From positions 1 through 64,000 of the forward strand of contig CAYVFC010000031.1 in assembly GCA_964450715.1 (NCBI GenBank): DNA of 64,000 bases. The letters are read 5' to 3'. The position numbers and the translations under genes were made by a program. Origin of the DNA: CAYVFC01 sp964450715. GTDB taxonomy: Bacteria; Myxococcota_A; Polyangia; Polyangiales; JAFGIB01. The notes beneath the pieces were generated by a model. The model was not told where the DNA came from and ran no database searches. It was given only the letters and a program-made list of their open reading frames with translations. Below, one piece after another: positions 47,597 through 56,341 of this stretch (positions within the stretch are counted from its first letter, which is position 1; each line of letters opens with the position of its first letter).

Positions 47597-49510
47597 CTAT
47601 CCGCCGACGGCCTTCACCCGGCGTTTCCGCCTGGTGCCGAGCAGCTGCCGGTAGACGTTCTCGACAGCCTCGTCCGGCTCGTGGCACTGCTCGTATACGA
47701 CGTTGATATCGTCGCTGGTGAGCACTCCGACGATGGCCGGCGCGGGCTGCTCGCTCACCACCAGTACCTCATGCCGGTGGTGGGTTACCATCTCGTGGAT
47801 GGCCTCCAGCAGGCTCTGGTCCGGTCGCACGGAGACGGCCGGCACGGCAAGATCGCGGGCCTTGACGTCGTGACTGTTCAGCGAGCTACCCAGCGCGTGG
47901 GTCACCCGGTCCAGGGTGACCGACCCGGACACCTTGCCCGTCGCGTCCAGCACCGGCAGACAGGTGTGCTCGGTGCTGGCGAGCCGCTCCAGTACCACGG
48001 TCAGCGGGGCGTTCTCGTCCAGCGGCCCGGGGACCTCGCCCTTGTCCGCGTGCAGCAGGTCGGAAACGCGCAGCCTCTCCATGACCGAGCGCAGCATGGC
48101 GCGCCGGACCAGCGGAGAGTCGGCCCGCGTGCGCAGCTGGTTCTCGTAAATGGTGTGCTTACGGACCAGCAGCACGCCCAGCATGCAGACCAGCATGGTG
48201 GGCACCAGCAGCTGGTAGTTGCCGGTCATCTCGCTCACCATGATAACGGTCGAGACGGGGACGGCGGCCGCCGCCGCGAAGAAGCCCGCCATGCCCACCA
48301 TGGCGAAGGCGCCCGGCTGGGGAACCAGGCCGGGCATCCAGTCGTGCGCGTACAGCCCCACCGCTCCTCCCAGGCAACCGCCGATGACCACGGCCGGGCC
48401 GAACACGCCGCCGCTGCCGCCGGTGGCAACGGTTAGCGAGGTGGCGAAGATTTTGGCCACTGCCACAATCAGCAGCAATGTCGCGCCTTCCGTGCCCTGG
48501 ATGGCGTTCTGCACCACGCCGAATCCGGTGGAGAGCACTTGGGGATAGAACAGGCCGATGCAGCCCACGAAGAACCCGCCCAGCGCCGGCTTGGTCCAGA
48601 CCGGGATGGGGATCTTGCGGAAGAGATCCCGAAACCCGTAGAAGACCTGCACGTAGAGGCGTCCGCCCATGGCCACCACCACGGCCAGGATCAGGTAGGG
48701 AGCCAGCTCGAAGGGGGTGGAGAGCACGAAGTCCGGCGTATAAAAGAGCGGATCCCAGCCGAAAAACATGCCGAAGGTGCTGTAGGCGATGATCGAGGAG
48801 AGAATGGCCGGTGCGATCACCTCGTACTCGAACTCCATGTCGCGGTAGAGCACCTCGGCGGCGAACAGGGCTCCGGCCAGCGGCGCGCGAAAGATGGCGC
48901 CGATCCCCGCCCCCAGCCCGGCCGCCATGATGACCCGGCACTGCGCAGGCGTCAGCCCGAGCCAGCGGGCGATGTTCGAGCCGAGCCCGGCACCGATCTG
49001 GGCGATGGGGCCCTCGCGGCCCGCCGATCCGCCGGTGCCGATGGTGATGGCCGAGGCCACGATCTTGACGAAGGGCACGCGCAGGCGGATGGCGCCGTCC
49101 CGGTTGTGAAAGGCGTCGATGACCGAGTCGGTGCCGTGCCCTTCGGCCTCCGGCGCCAGCTTGTAGATGAGAATGCCGCTGAGCAGGCCGCCGGCCGCGG
49201 GCAGCAGGAAGAGGATCCAGCGCGAAAAGGGGCGGTCGGTGGGCGCGAACAGGGGCACCTCTCCCAGCGGCACCGGCTGCCGGAAACCCGCCAGCCCGTC
49301 CAGGAATACGTTCTGCGACAGCTCCAGAAGGAAGTGAAAACCGGCCGCGCCTACCCCGGCGATCACCCCTACCAGGGCGCAAAGCAAAAAGAGCGTGCCC
49401 ACGGCCACCGCCCTGCGCCGGATGGTGCGGACCTCTTTGTCCAGCGGGGCGCGGAATCCTCCAGGCGCCAGGGAATGGACCACTTCCTCGAGTCGGGGTT
49501 GCTTGAACAT
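47597..49510 (-). CDS. ClC-family chloride channel/antiporter with CBS pair
   Basis: 637 residues. The membrane part (about 35-460) has ClC landmarks: GHGTDSVIDAFH, GTGGSAGREGPIAQIGAGLGS (GREGP at 164-168, containing the gating-Glu position), and GGSGGVFGPAVVIGG for the anion-binding turn. The C-terminal cytoplasmic part (about 475-605) has two CBS domains (RVSDLLHADKGEVPGPLDENAPLTVVLERL, VKARDLAVPAVSVRPDQSLLEAIHEMV), which usually bind adenine nucleotides. It should move Cl- across the inner membrane, as channel or H+ antiporter. Start ATG 49508-49510 is the first in frame with a normal cytoplasmic N-terminus. It is transcribed alone. Confidence 0.93.
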   Translation of the reverse strand: MFKQPRLEEVVHSLAPGGFRAPLDKEVRTIRRRAVAVGTLFLLCALVGVIAGVGAAGFHFLLELSQNVFLDGLAGFRQPVPLGEVPLFAPTDRPFSRWILFLLPAAGGLLSGILIYKLAPEAEGHGTDSVIDAFHNRDGAIRLRVPFVKIVASAITIGTGGSAGREGPIAQIGAGLGSNIARWLGLTPAQCRVIMAAGLGAGIGAIFRAPLAGALFAAEVLYRDMEFEYEVIAPAILSSIIAYSTFGMFFGWDPLFYTPDFVLSTPFELAPYLILAVVVAMGGRLYVQVFYGFRDLFRKIPIPVWTKPALGGFFVGCIGLFYPQVLSTGFGVVQNAIQGTEGATLLLIVAVAKIFATSLTVATGGSGGVFGPAVVIGGCLGGAVGLYAHDWMPGLVPQPGAFAMVGMAGFFAAAAAVPVSTVIMVSEMTGNYQLLVPTMLVCMLGVLLVRKHTIYENQLRTRADSPLVRRAMLRSVMERLRVSDLLHADKGEVPGPLDENAPLTVVLERLASTEHTCLPVLDATGKVSGSVTLDRVTHALGSSLNSHDVKARDLAVPAVSVRPDQSLLEAIHEMVTHHRHEVLVVSEQPAPAIVGVLTSDDINVVYEQCHEPDEAVENVYRQLLGTRRKRRVKAVGG

Positions 49511-49662
49511 CGCCTGGGATCTACCTCTTTCAAGACCGACCCCCTTTGAAAAGCCGCTGAAGTTATGTCACTCAAACGGTCCCCTGTCGACCTGACTTCA
49601 CTTCCGGGGGGTGCCGCCGACCGCCGACCGGCGCGCGGCCATCGGCGGGAACGGTAAAGATC

Positions 49663-51999
49663 GTGGAATCTGCCAAACGACGCTTCGTCTACTGGTTGCG
49701 GGAGCGCATCTTCAAAAAGCTTCCGTCGTCTTTTGGGCGGGGCGACTCCATCTGCGGCGTCACTCCTGCTCGCAACAGCTCTGCTGTTCCTGCCTCGTCG
49801 TTCCCTGCATCTAGGGTCGCCGCGCTCCGAAATACTCGGTCCGCTTTTTTCAGATGTGCTCTGGTCGCGGTCTGCGGAGCGCTGGTGGTCGGCTTCTTAG
49901 CAGCCCCCATCTTCGCCAAATCCAACCGCTACGGCCGGGGCGACTGGCAGCAGTACCATTCGCACGATCAGGTAGCCATCACCTCTATCCAGCATTTCGG
50001 CCAGATTCCGCTTTGGTCCCCCTATACCCGGGGCGGGCTGCCCTACCTGGCCTCGTCCAGCCCGAACAACCTGAGCCCTTTCTTTCCCCTCAAGCTGATC
50101 TGGGGCACGGCGCTGGGCACCAAGCTGGCCATTGCCGTGCAGCTCTGGATCGGCTTCCTGCTGATGTTCTGGTTGGCAAGGGATCTAGGGCTCGGCCGGG
50201 CCTGGGCGCTTTTTCCGGCCTCGCTCTTCGCCTGCTGTACCTTCATCATCGCGCAGATCGCCGGCGGACACGCCTGGGCGATTCCCTTCGTCTATTACCC
50301 GGGGATTGTCCTGGGCTTTCGGCTGGCCTGCACCCGTCTGGCCTGGATTGCTTTTCCCGCCTTTCTCATCTCGCTGACCGTGCTGGAGGGTGGGATTTAT
50401 CCCTTTCCCTATCTGCTGGTCCTCTTCGCTTTCTATGCCGTCTCCGCCTGCTTCGGCGGGTTTCCCCACCGCGGTCCCGCCCACCCCCGCCCCTCTTTCC
50501 GGCCCCTATTGGTGATGGTCGCCATGTTCGGTCTGGGCCTGTTGCTGGCCAGCCCCAAGCTGCTTCCCCAGCTCGTCTACGTGCTGGGAAACCCACGCAA
50601 GGTGGATTGTTACGATCAGATCCCGCTCTGGATGGCCTGGGAGCTGTTCACCAGCCGGCGCGTCGGCCATGACTGGCCCTTGTTGACCTCCCAGAGTTAC
50701 GGGTGGTGGGGCGAGTACTCGCACTTCATCGGCGAGCTGGCTCTGGCCGTGGCCGCGGGGACGGCGGCCCTGCGTTTTCGTCGCTATGCGGCACTCTGCA
50801 TCTTCTGTCTGCTCTTCTTCCTGCTCATGCTGGGCAACCACGGTCCCTGGTCGCCCTTCGAGCTGCTCTCCTCGCTGCCGGTCTACGGCAACCTGAGGGT
50901 ACCGACTCGCTTCGGCTTTCTGGTCTGGTTGCACCTGATTCTCATCGTCGCTTTTGGCCTGCGCGACCTGGCCGAGGCCGCCGGACGCCTCTCCCCGCGC
51001 GGGCTGCGGCTGGCGGTGTCAGCCCTCCTGGTTCCGCTCCTGGCCCTGGCCCTTGCGGGCGACATCGCGCGGCAGAACCGGCGCTGGTTGAAGAAGCGTT
51101 TCTGGACGGAGGAAAAACCCTCCGCCCGCGCCTCCTTCGGCAGCTTCCAACAGGTGAAGAGCGGCCGTTACGGCTCCTACCTGCGTACGCGGGTGAACTT
51201 GGGAAGCGTGGGTGCCCACGAGCCCAATCCCATTCCCCGATCCCCCAAGATCCGCACGGGAGATGTTCCCCAATATCGGCTCTCACGGCGTCGGGCGGGA
51301 ACGGTGGAACAGCGCTACTGGAGCCCCAACCGGCTCGAGTTCAACGTCGACCTGAGGCAAAGCGCCCGGCTGGTCATCAACCAGAACCACTACCGCGGAT
51401 GGCGGACATCCCGCGGGCGGGTCGTCTCGCAGTACGGCCGGCTGGCGGTGGCGCTGCCGCCCGGCCGGGCGCGGGTCGTGGTCGACTTCTGGCCGCCGGG
51501 CCTGACCGCGGGCCTTCTCCTGGCACTGCTGGGAGCGCTCGGCTGCCTGGCCGCGCTGCTCTTCGGGCGCGAGGTCGCCCTCTCGCCCAGCCGGAGGGAG
51601 CCGGCGAGGCTGTCGGCAAAAGCCGCAGGAGCGGTGGCCGTGGGCGGACCGCTGGCTCTGGTCGCGGTGGTGGTCGTGGCCGGCCTGCTCTTTCAGCCCT
51701 CCTTCGACAGCTTGATGGCCGATGCGCGCGACTACGTGGTGCAGCGGTGGCAGAAGGGGGACCGCGTGGTGCTCTGCCCTCCCTGCGCCGGGCCCAGCTG
51801 CGCGCGGTTCAAGGGGCTGGCAAAACACTCCTGCCAGAAGCGGCCAAAGCTGGACGGCAAACGCAACCAGCGTCTCTGGATGGTCTATACCCGTCCCGTG
51901 CAGAAGGGGAGGTGGGTGGAGCCGATGACCGAGGGGTACCGGATCGTGGAGCGCAAGCGGATCGCCTACTTCGAGATCTCGCTGATCGTACCCCGGTGA
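49663..51999 (+). CDS. YfhO-like multi-span membrane protein
   Basis: 778 residues from GTG 49663. It has about twelve membrane spans; a first extracellular loop with YGRGDWQQYHSHDQVAITSIQHFGQIPLWSPYTRGGLPYLA resembles YfhO/GT-C proteins, which begin with a D..W/Q loop and a GG.P segment. A C-terminal soluble part (NRLEFNVDLRQSARLVINQNHYRGWRTSRGR) is the beta domain typical of YfhO (VxxQxxYPGW). Role: transfer of sugars from polyprenyl carriers to surface polymers is likely. The first about 60 residues (KKLPSSFGRGDSICGVTPARN...) are encoded by the dispersed repeat at 49723-49843, so the true N-terminus has been altered. Confidence 0.68.
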   Translation: MESAKRRFVYWLRERIFKKLPSSFGRGDSICGVTPARNSSAVPASSFPASRVAALRNTRSAFFRCALVAVCGALVVGFLAAPIFAKSNRYGRGDWQQYHSHDQVAITSIQHFGQIPLWSPYTRGGLPYLASSSPNNLSPFFPLKLIWGTALGTKLAIAVQLWIGFLLMFWLARDLGLGRAWALFPASLFACCTFIIAQIAGGHAWAIPFVYYPGIVLGFRLACTRLAWIAFPAFLISLTVLEGGIYPFPYLLVLFAFYAVSACFGGFPHRGPAHPRPSFRPLLVMVAMFGLGLLLASPKLLPQLVYVLGNPRKVDCYDQIPLWMAWELFTSRRVGHDWPLLTSQSYGWWGEYSHFIGELALAVAAGTAALRFRRYAALCIFCLLFFLLMLGNHGPWSPFELLSSLPVYGNLRVPTRFGFLVWLHLILIVAFGLRDLAEAAGRLSPRGLRLAVSALLVPLLALALAGDIARQNRRWLKKRFWTEEKPSARASFGSFQQVKSGRYGSYLRTRVNLGSVGAHEPNPIPRSPKIRTGDVPQYRLSRRRAGTVEQRYWSPNRLEFNVDLRQSARLVINQNHYRGWRTSRGRVVSQYGRLAVALPPGRARVVVDFWPPGLTAGLLLALLGALGCLAALLFGREVALSPSRREPARLSAKAAGAVAVGGPLALVAVVVVAGLLFQPSFDSLMADARDYVVQRWQKGDRVVLCPPCAGPSCARFKGLAKHSCQKRPKLDGKRNQRLWMVYTRPVQKGRWVEPMTEGYRIVERKRIAYFEISLIVPR

Positions 52000-52028
52000 T
52001 CGGGCCACGGGAGGTCTTGATATCGGCT

Positions 52029-52850
52029 TTAAACCGCCACCACGATGGGCACCGGGCCGCCGGCGTCGATCAACTCGATCTGCACCTGGTAGGCGTCCTG
52101 CAGGATATCCTTTTTAATGACCTCGCCGGGCGCGCCCGCGCCCACCGTCCGGCCCTCGCGCATGATGAGCAGCCGATCGGAGAAGCGGGCGGCCAGATTG
52201 ATGTCGTGGCTCACGCAGATCACGCACATGGGCCAGTCGTGGGCCACCCGCCGGAGCATGGAGTGGATCATCAGCTGGTTGCGGATATCCAGGTGGCTGG
52301 TGGGCTCGTCCAGCAGCATGACCGCGGGCTGCTGGGCCAGCGCGCGCGCGATCATCACCCGCTGCGCCTCGCCTCCGGACAGCTCGTCCAGAGTGCGGGA
52401 GGCGAGCGCGTCCGTGCGGGTCATGCGCATGGCCTCGGCGGCGATGGCCAGGTCCTTTTCCTCGGCAATGCCCAGCAGGCCGACGTGGGCGAAGCGCCCC
52501 ATCAGCACGATCTCGGTCACGGTGAAGGCAAAGGTGGTCTCCGGGATCTGCGGGACGTAGGCTAGAAGCCGCGCCAGCTCGCGCGGCGCGTAGCCGGCCA
52601 CGGGCTTGCCGTCGATCCGCACCGTTCCCGAGCGCGGTTGCAGGCGGTTCATCAGGCACTTGAGCAGAGTAGTCTTGCCGCATCCGTTGGGGCCCAGGAT
52701 GCAGGTTAGCTCCCGCACCTGCGCGCAGAGGCTGGCCTCCCGCAAGACCTCGATTCCGGGCCGGTAGGCGAAGGCGAGCGTTTCCGCCCGGACCATTCCC
52801 CTGTTTTCGTCGGCGCGCGCGGCTGCCGGCTGCGAAACGGCGTCGCTCAT
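52029..52850 (-). CDS. btuD: Cobalamin/iron-type ABC transporter ATPase
   Basis: 273 residues. FecE/BtuD-type ATPase: Walker A GPNGCGKT (53-60), Q-loop VPQIPETTFAFTVTEIVLMGRFAHVG, signature LSGGEAQRVMIARALAQQP, Walker B VMLLDEPTSHLD and H-loop ICVSHDINLAARFSDR. It energises substrate uptake through the inner membrane with the overlapping permease gene (ATGA overlap at 52847-52850). Its place downstream of a cobalamin riboswitch suggests vitamin B12 rather than siderophore uptake. BtuD and FecE cannot be told apart by sequence alone. Confidence 0.88.
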   Translation of the reverse strand: MSDAVSQPAAARADENRGMVRAETLAFAYRPGIEVLREASLCAQVRELTCILGPNGCGKTTLLKCLMNRLQPRSGTVRIDGKPVAGYAPRELARLLAYVPQIPETTFAFTVTEIVLMGRFAHVGLLGIAEEKDLAIAAEAMRMTRTDALASRTLDELSGGEAQRVMIARALAQQPAVMLLDEPTSHLDIRNQLMIHSMLRRVAHDWPMCVICVSHDINLAARFSDRLLIMREGRTVGAGAPGEVIKKDILQDAYQVQIELIDAGGPVPIVVAV

Positions 52851-53866
52851 GGCTCCCCCGCCCGGTAACGGTTGCGCAGCAACCAGATGAAGAAGGGGCC
52901 GCCGATCAGGGCGGTGACGATGCCCACCGGAAAGCGGCCCAGGTTGACGGCGTTGCCTAGAAAGCGGCAGAAGGTGTCACTGGCCACCAGGAAGATGGCG
53001 CCGGCAAAGCCGCAGACCACCGCCAGCCGGCGGTGATCCGGGCCGAGCAGCAAGCGGCAGACGTGCGGTACGAATAGACCGATGAAACCGATGGGGCCCA
53101 CCAGGGCCACGGCGCAGGCGGTGGTGAGCCCGGCCGCTACGAAGGTCTCCACCCGCAGCCCGGCCACCGCCACGCCGGTGGAGGCGGCCACCGTCTCGCC
53201 CAGGGCCAGCGCGTTGAAGGCCGCTCCTCGCAGCAGCGCCCAGAGCCCGGCCAGGCAGATGCAACCGCCGCAGACCAGCAGCAGGGAAACCGCCACCGAG
53301 TCGGGGACCTGTCCCATGGCCCAGCCCACGAAGGCGGTGAGGGTGTGCGGATCGATGAACAGGTAGACGGCCAGGATGAGCGCGCCGTTCATGGCGTTCA
53401 CCATCACCCCGGAGAGGATGAGCGAGAAGGGATCGAGCCGCCCGCGCTGCTGCGCCACCGCGTAGACCAGGAAGCAGGTGGCGATAGCGCCGGCAAAGGC
53501 CAGGGAGGGGGTGGCGGCGAAGACGGGCAGCGCGGTACGCGCGGCCAGGGCCAGCCCCAGGATCACGCCCAACCCGGCCCCGGAGGAGACGCCCAGGATG
53601 TAGGGGTCGGCCAGCGGGTTTCTGAGCAGCGCCTGCAGCGCCAGCCCGGCCAGGGAGAGCCCGCCCCCGGCCAGCGCCGCGGCGGCGATGCGGGTGATGC
53701 GATCCTGCCAGATGGCGTTGCGATGAAACTCCCACCCGGCGGTCTCCAGCACGGGGATGGGCCCGGAGAAGCTGCAGAGCATCCCCACGGCCGCGGTCAG
53801 CAGGCCGAGCAGCAGTGCGAGGCCCGCCAGCCGCGCGCCAGAGACCGGGTTGGTGGGGACCGTCAT
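52847..53866 (-). CDS. btuC: BtuC/FecD-type ABC transporter permease
   Basis: 339 residues, about ten spans. Family motifs: RITRIAAAALAGGGLSLAGLALQALLRNPLADPYILGVSSGAGLG (opening region), and GPIGFIGLFVPHVCRLLLGPDHRRL near residue 255, which couples to the ATPase. It forms the inner-membrane pore for cobalamin or a similar corrinoid/metallophore. It overlaps the ATPase start by 4 nt and lies 6 bp after the binding-protein stop, so the three form one operon. Context indicates B12. Confidence 0.9.
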   Translation of the reverse strand: MTVPTNPVSGARLAGLALLLGLLTAAVGMLCSFSGPIPVLETAGWEFHRNAIWQDRITRIAAAALAGGGLSLAGLALQALLRNPLADPYILGVSSGAGLGVILGLALAARTALPVFAATPSLAFAGAIATCFLVYAVAQQRGRLDPFSLILSGVMVNAMNGALILAVYLFIDPHTLTAFVGWAMGQVPDSVAVSLLLVCGGCICLAGLWALLRGAAFNALALGETVAASTGVAVAGLRVETFVAAGLTTACAVALVGPIGFIGLFVPHVCRLLLGPDHRRLAVVCGFAGAIFLVASDTFCRFLGNAVNLGRFPVGIVTALIGGPFFIWLLRNRYRAGEP

Positions 53867-53872
53867 CGTCTA

Positions 53873-54778
53873 TTATCTGTCGCTCTTCAGCTCCGGGTGG
53901 ATGAGTACCGCCATCTTCTCGGCCAGATCCGCGAGCCCGGTGGAGGGAAAGGTCCAACGGGGATCATCTACCACTTCCACCCGTTCGAGCGCTATGCCCG
54001 GCTGGCCCAGGTAGCGGGACCACTTCTTGCGCGCTCGCTCCATCCGTTCCGGCTCGTCCGGGTCCACCTGGCAGATGATGAGCTCGGGCCCGGCGGCGAG
54101 CAGGGTTTCCAACTCGGTTTTGCGCCAAGGCCCGGATCCGGGCAGGAAGCGACCCAGGTTGATGGCGCTGCTGAGGATGATGAGGTCGTCTATGAAATTG
54201 TCCGGGCCCGCGGCCATGAAGCCCATGCGTTGGGAGTCCATTAGGAAGATGACCCGCACCGGCCGCGAGCCGCGGGTCAGGTTGCGCGCCGTTTCGATCT
54301 TGCGGGTGAAGTCGGCCAACGTCTTGCGGGCGAGCTCGGGGCGTCCCGCCAGCCGGCCGATGCGCTCCACCGCCTCGCCGATCCCGTCCAGCGTCTCGAC
54401 GCGGAAGCCCTCCAGCCGGATAGACGGATCAAGCCGGGCGATGTTGGCGAAGTGCGTCTCCGGCCCTTGGAAGAGCAGGTGGGTGGGCTTGACCGAGAGC
54501 AACATTTCGGTATCGGCATCCACCATGCTCCCTACCACCCTGCGTTTCTGACCGGGCGGCAGCTGGCAGTACCTGCTGACCCCCACTACCCGGTCCCCCA
54601 GGCCCATGTCGAAGAGGATGTCGGTCAGCGCCGGGGAGAGGCTGATGATTCTCGACTCGCCGCCGGGCGCGGGGGCGGGCGGCGCCTCCTTCTCACATCC
54701 CGCCGCTGCCGAATAGAGCATCGGCAGCAGCAGCGACAGCAACAGGCGTCCGGCGGAGATGTCGAAGACCGTCTTCAA
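53873..54778 (-). CDS. btuF: Cobalamin-binding lipoprotein (BtuF-like)
   Basis: 301 residues from TTG 54776-54778; no better start is present. A signal ending SAAAGC anchors it. The mature part has the class III binding-protein fold: RIISLSPALTDILFDMGLGDRVVGVSRYC, LPPGQKRRVVGSMVDADTEMLLSVKPTHLLFQG, and AAGPELIICQVDPDEPERMERARKKW. This is the periplasmic donor to BtuC/BtuD. It lacks a signature that distinguishes B12 from haem or iron chelates, but the leader riboswitch favours B12. Gap to the upstream lipoprotein gene is 30 bp. Confidence 0.85.
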   Translation of the reverse strand: MKTVFDISAGRLLLSLLLPMLYSAAAGCEKEAPPAPAPGGESRIISLSPALTDILFDMGLGDRVVGVSRYCQLPPGQKRRVVGSMVDADTEMLLSVKPTHLLFQGPETHFANIARLDPSIRLEGFRVETLDGIGEAVERIGRLAGRPELARKTLADFTRKIETARNLTRGSRPVRVIFLMDSQRMGFMAAGPDNFIDDLIILSSAINLGRFLPGSGPWRKTELETLLAAGPELIICQVDPDEPERMERARKKWSRYLGQPGIALERVEVVDDPRWTFPSTGLADLAEKMAVLIHPELKSDR

Positions 54779-54808
54779 GGTATTCCGGTACTGCTGGTCC
54801 GGGCCCGG

Positions 54809-55294
54809 CTATTCGGGGGTGAGCTCGGACCAGGCGAAGTCGGGCCCTCCGCAGCCGCCGTTGGCCGGGTCGGAGCCGTCGGCTGGCTCGGCGTCGAGCG
54901 CATCCTGCTCGCTCTCGGCGTCGAAGGCGCTCTGACAGAAATAGAGCACGCCGTCCTTCTCGACGAAGTCGAATCGGCTCCAGAGCTCGGGGTTGTAGTC
55001 GTTATCCGCTGCGTTCTGGGCGATGACGTAGCCGTCCTCGTTGGAGTGCTGCGAGATCTCGAAGACGCTGGTGCCGTAGTCGGCTACCTGGGTCCAGGTG
55101 TCGCCGGTGATCTGGTGGGAGGTGGCGAAGTCGTCGGTGTAGCTTCCCGCGATCTCGAACGGGTCCGGGTCCCCGGCGCCGCCTTCTCCGGCCTGCGACT
55201 GGCCGCCGTCGTCGTCATCATCGCCGCAGCCCACCGCTGCCGTGATAGCGAATGACAGGATTAAACCAGTGATAAAGATATTGAGGGGTTTCAT
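54809..55294 (-). CDS. Lipoprotein of the B12-uptake operon
   Basis: 161 residues from ATG 55292-55294 with AGGAAGG upstream; this start gives a lipoprotein signal ending ITAAVGCGDDDDDGG. The mature domain reads IAGSYTDDFATSHQITGDTWTQ, YGTSVFEISQHSNEDGYVIAQNAADNDYNPELWSRFDFVEKDGVLYFCQ and ends with paired Cys (GGCGGPDFAW). It looks like a small beta-rich periplasmic or surface protein. It is the first gene after the cobalamin riboswitch and before btuFCD, so it may bind or hand over corrinoids. No characterised family is recognised. Confidence 0.72.
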   Translation of the reverse strand: MKPLNIFITGLILSFAITAAVGCGDDDDDGGQSQAGEGGAGDPDPFEIAGSYTDDFATSHQITGDTWTQVADYGTSVFEISQHSNEDGYVIAQNAADNDYNPELWSRFDFVEKDGVLYFCQSAFDAESEQDALDAEPADGSDPANGGCGGPDFAWSELTPE

Positions 55295-55414
55295 AGCGAA
55301 AAAGCCTTCCTTTCTCCGGAGTTCGATCCGGATGGGAAGCAGCCTTCTCGCTTGACGCACCGCGGTGAGCTCGGCGGGATTGGCCGCATCCGCATCCGCC
55401 CGAAACGGTTTGCG

Positions 55415-55600
55415 CCAGCGGATATCGCTCAGTTTCCTGACTCCCGGATCTCTCTCCCCCTGACCTTCCCGGCGCTCTTGCTCGCCAGTGGTATTTTCAG
55501 GGTTCGTCCCCGGTTACAGTTGCGGGGGCAGTACCGGCCTTTCACCGGATTCCTGTAGCGCTATCCGACCGCCTGCATAGTCCAGGGCTCGGGTCCGGTC
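55415..55600 (-). promoter_or_regulatory. Cobalamin riboswitch (minus arm)
   Basis: On the minus strand, in order: ATCCGGTGAAAGGCCGGTAC, TGCCCCCGCAACTGTAACC, ATACCACTGGCGAGC, GCGCCGGGAAGGTCAGGG and CGGGAGTCAGGAAACTGAGCG. These are the conserved core segments (including the B12 box) of the AdoCbl riboswitch. It lies about 120 nt upstream of the lipoprotein-btuFCD operon and should turn it off when cobalamin is plentiful. Confidence 0.93.
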
Positions 55601-55820
55601 AAGGGTGGGTACGGTCGGGCTGGCGCAAGGCCCGCACCGGGTGAAATGCGGCTCTGCTCTGCAGGCACCATTTCCCGGATAGCAGCGCGATGCCGGCCGG
55701 GCGCGGACTGCCCGCACCCACATCGAAACGCCGAAAGTAAAGAGCGTAACTAGATGTGTAGAATGATTAGCCGCAAGGTCCGCCCCTATAGACGCTTGTC
55801 GCCATCAACCGAGGGGAAGG

Positions 55821-55940
55821 TCTTTCCCCTTCCCGTTCGGTCTTTCCCCTTCCCGTTCGGTCTTTCCCCCTCCCGTTCGGTCTTTCCCCCTCCCGTTCGG
55901 TCTTTCCCCCTCCCGTTCGGTCTTTCCCCCTCCCGTTCGG
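55821..55940. repeat. Six tandem copies of a 20-bp unit
   Basis: TCTTTCCCC(T/C)TCCCGTTCGG is repeated six times without gaps at 55821, 55841, 55861, 55881, 55901 and 55921, followed by a degenerate TCTTCCGCCTCCCAGG. The first two copies have T where the last four have C. It is between the two divergent cobalamin riboswitches and may vary in number. Confidence 0.9.
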
Positions 55941-56039
55941 TCTTCCGCCTCCCAGGACCGTGAACACGCACCGGGATTTGACAACATGGGGCTTCGCCAG
56001 TAATCCCCATCCGTCCCACGAGCTTTGAAACTCGGAGAG

Positions 56040-56232
56040 TCGTACCAACGCGGAACAGGGAAGCCGGTGAGAGACCGGCGCGGTCGCGCCACTGTGAACC
56101 GGACCCTTCCGCCCCCGGCCGGTAGCGCATCGCGCTTGTCCGGCAGCCACTGGCTCTTGCGGCGAGCCGGGAAGGCGGGGGCGGGAGCGAGCCTCCAGCT
56201 CGCATCCGGAAGCCAGGAAACCTGGCCGCGTT
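56040..56232 (+). promoter_or_regulatory. Cobalamin riboswitch (plus arm)
   Basis: Core segments in order: GGGAAGCCGGTGAGAGACCGG, GTCGCGCCACTGTGAACC, AGCCACTGGCTCTTG, GAGCCGGGAAGGCGGGGG and TCCGGAAGCCAGGAAACCTGG. This is a second AdoCbl riboswitch, about 110 nt upstream of the btuB start, with its own inverted-repeat-rich expression platform. Confidence 0.94.
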
Positions 56233-56341
56233 TTTCGGGACTCGCGCGAAATCGCCGTAGGCAAAGGCGCGAGCCCGGGCCGGTGCCCCGAGGGAACCGG
56301 CCGCGCGAGACCGCTCTTCGCGTCAGAGGGTAGGTTTGCGG

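Noticed and set aside
53345..54244. 299-codon plus-strand frame antisense to btuC and btuF
   Set aside because: Gly/Arg/Gln-rich shadow of two well-supported transporter genes.
55821..55940. CRISPR array
   Set aside because: The 20-bp units are directly adjacent without spacers, and there are no cas genes.
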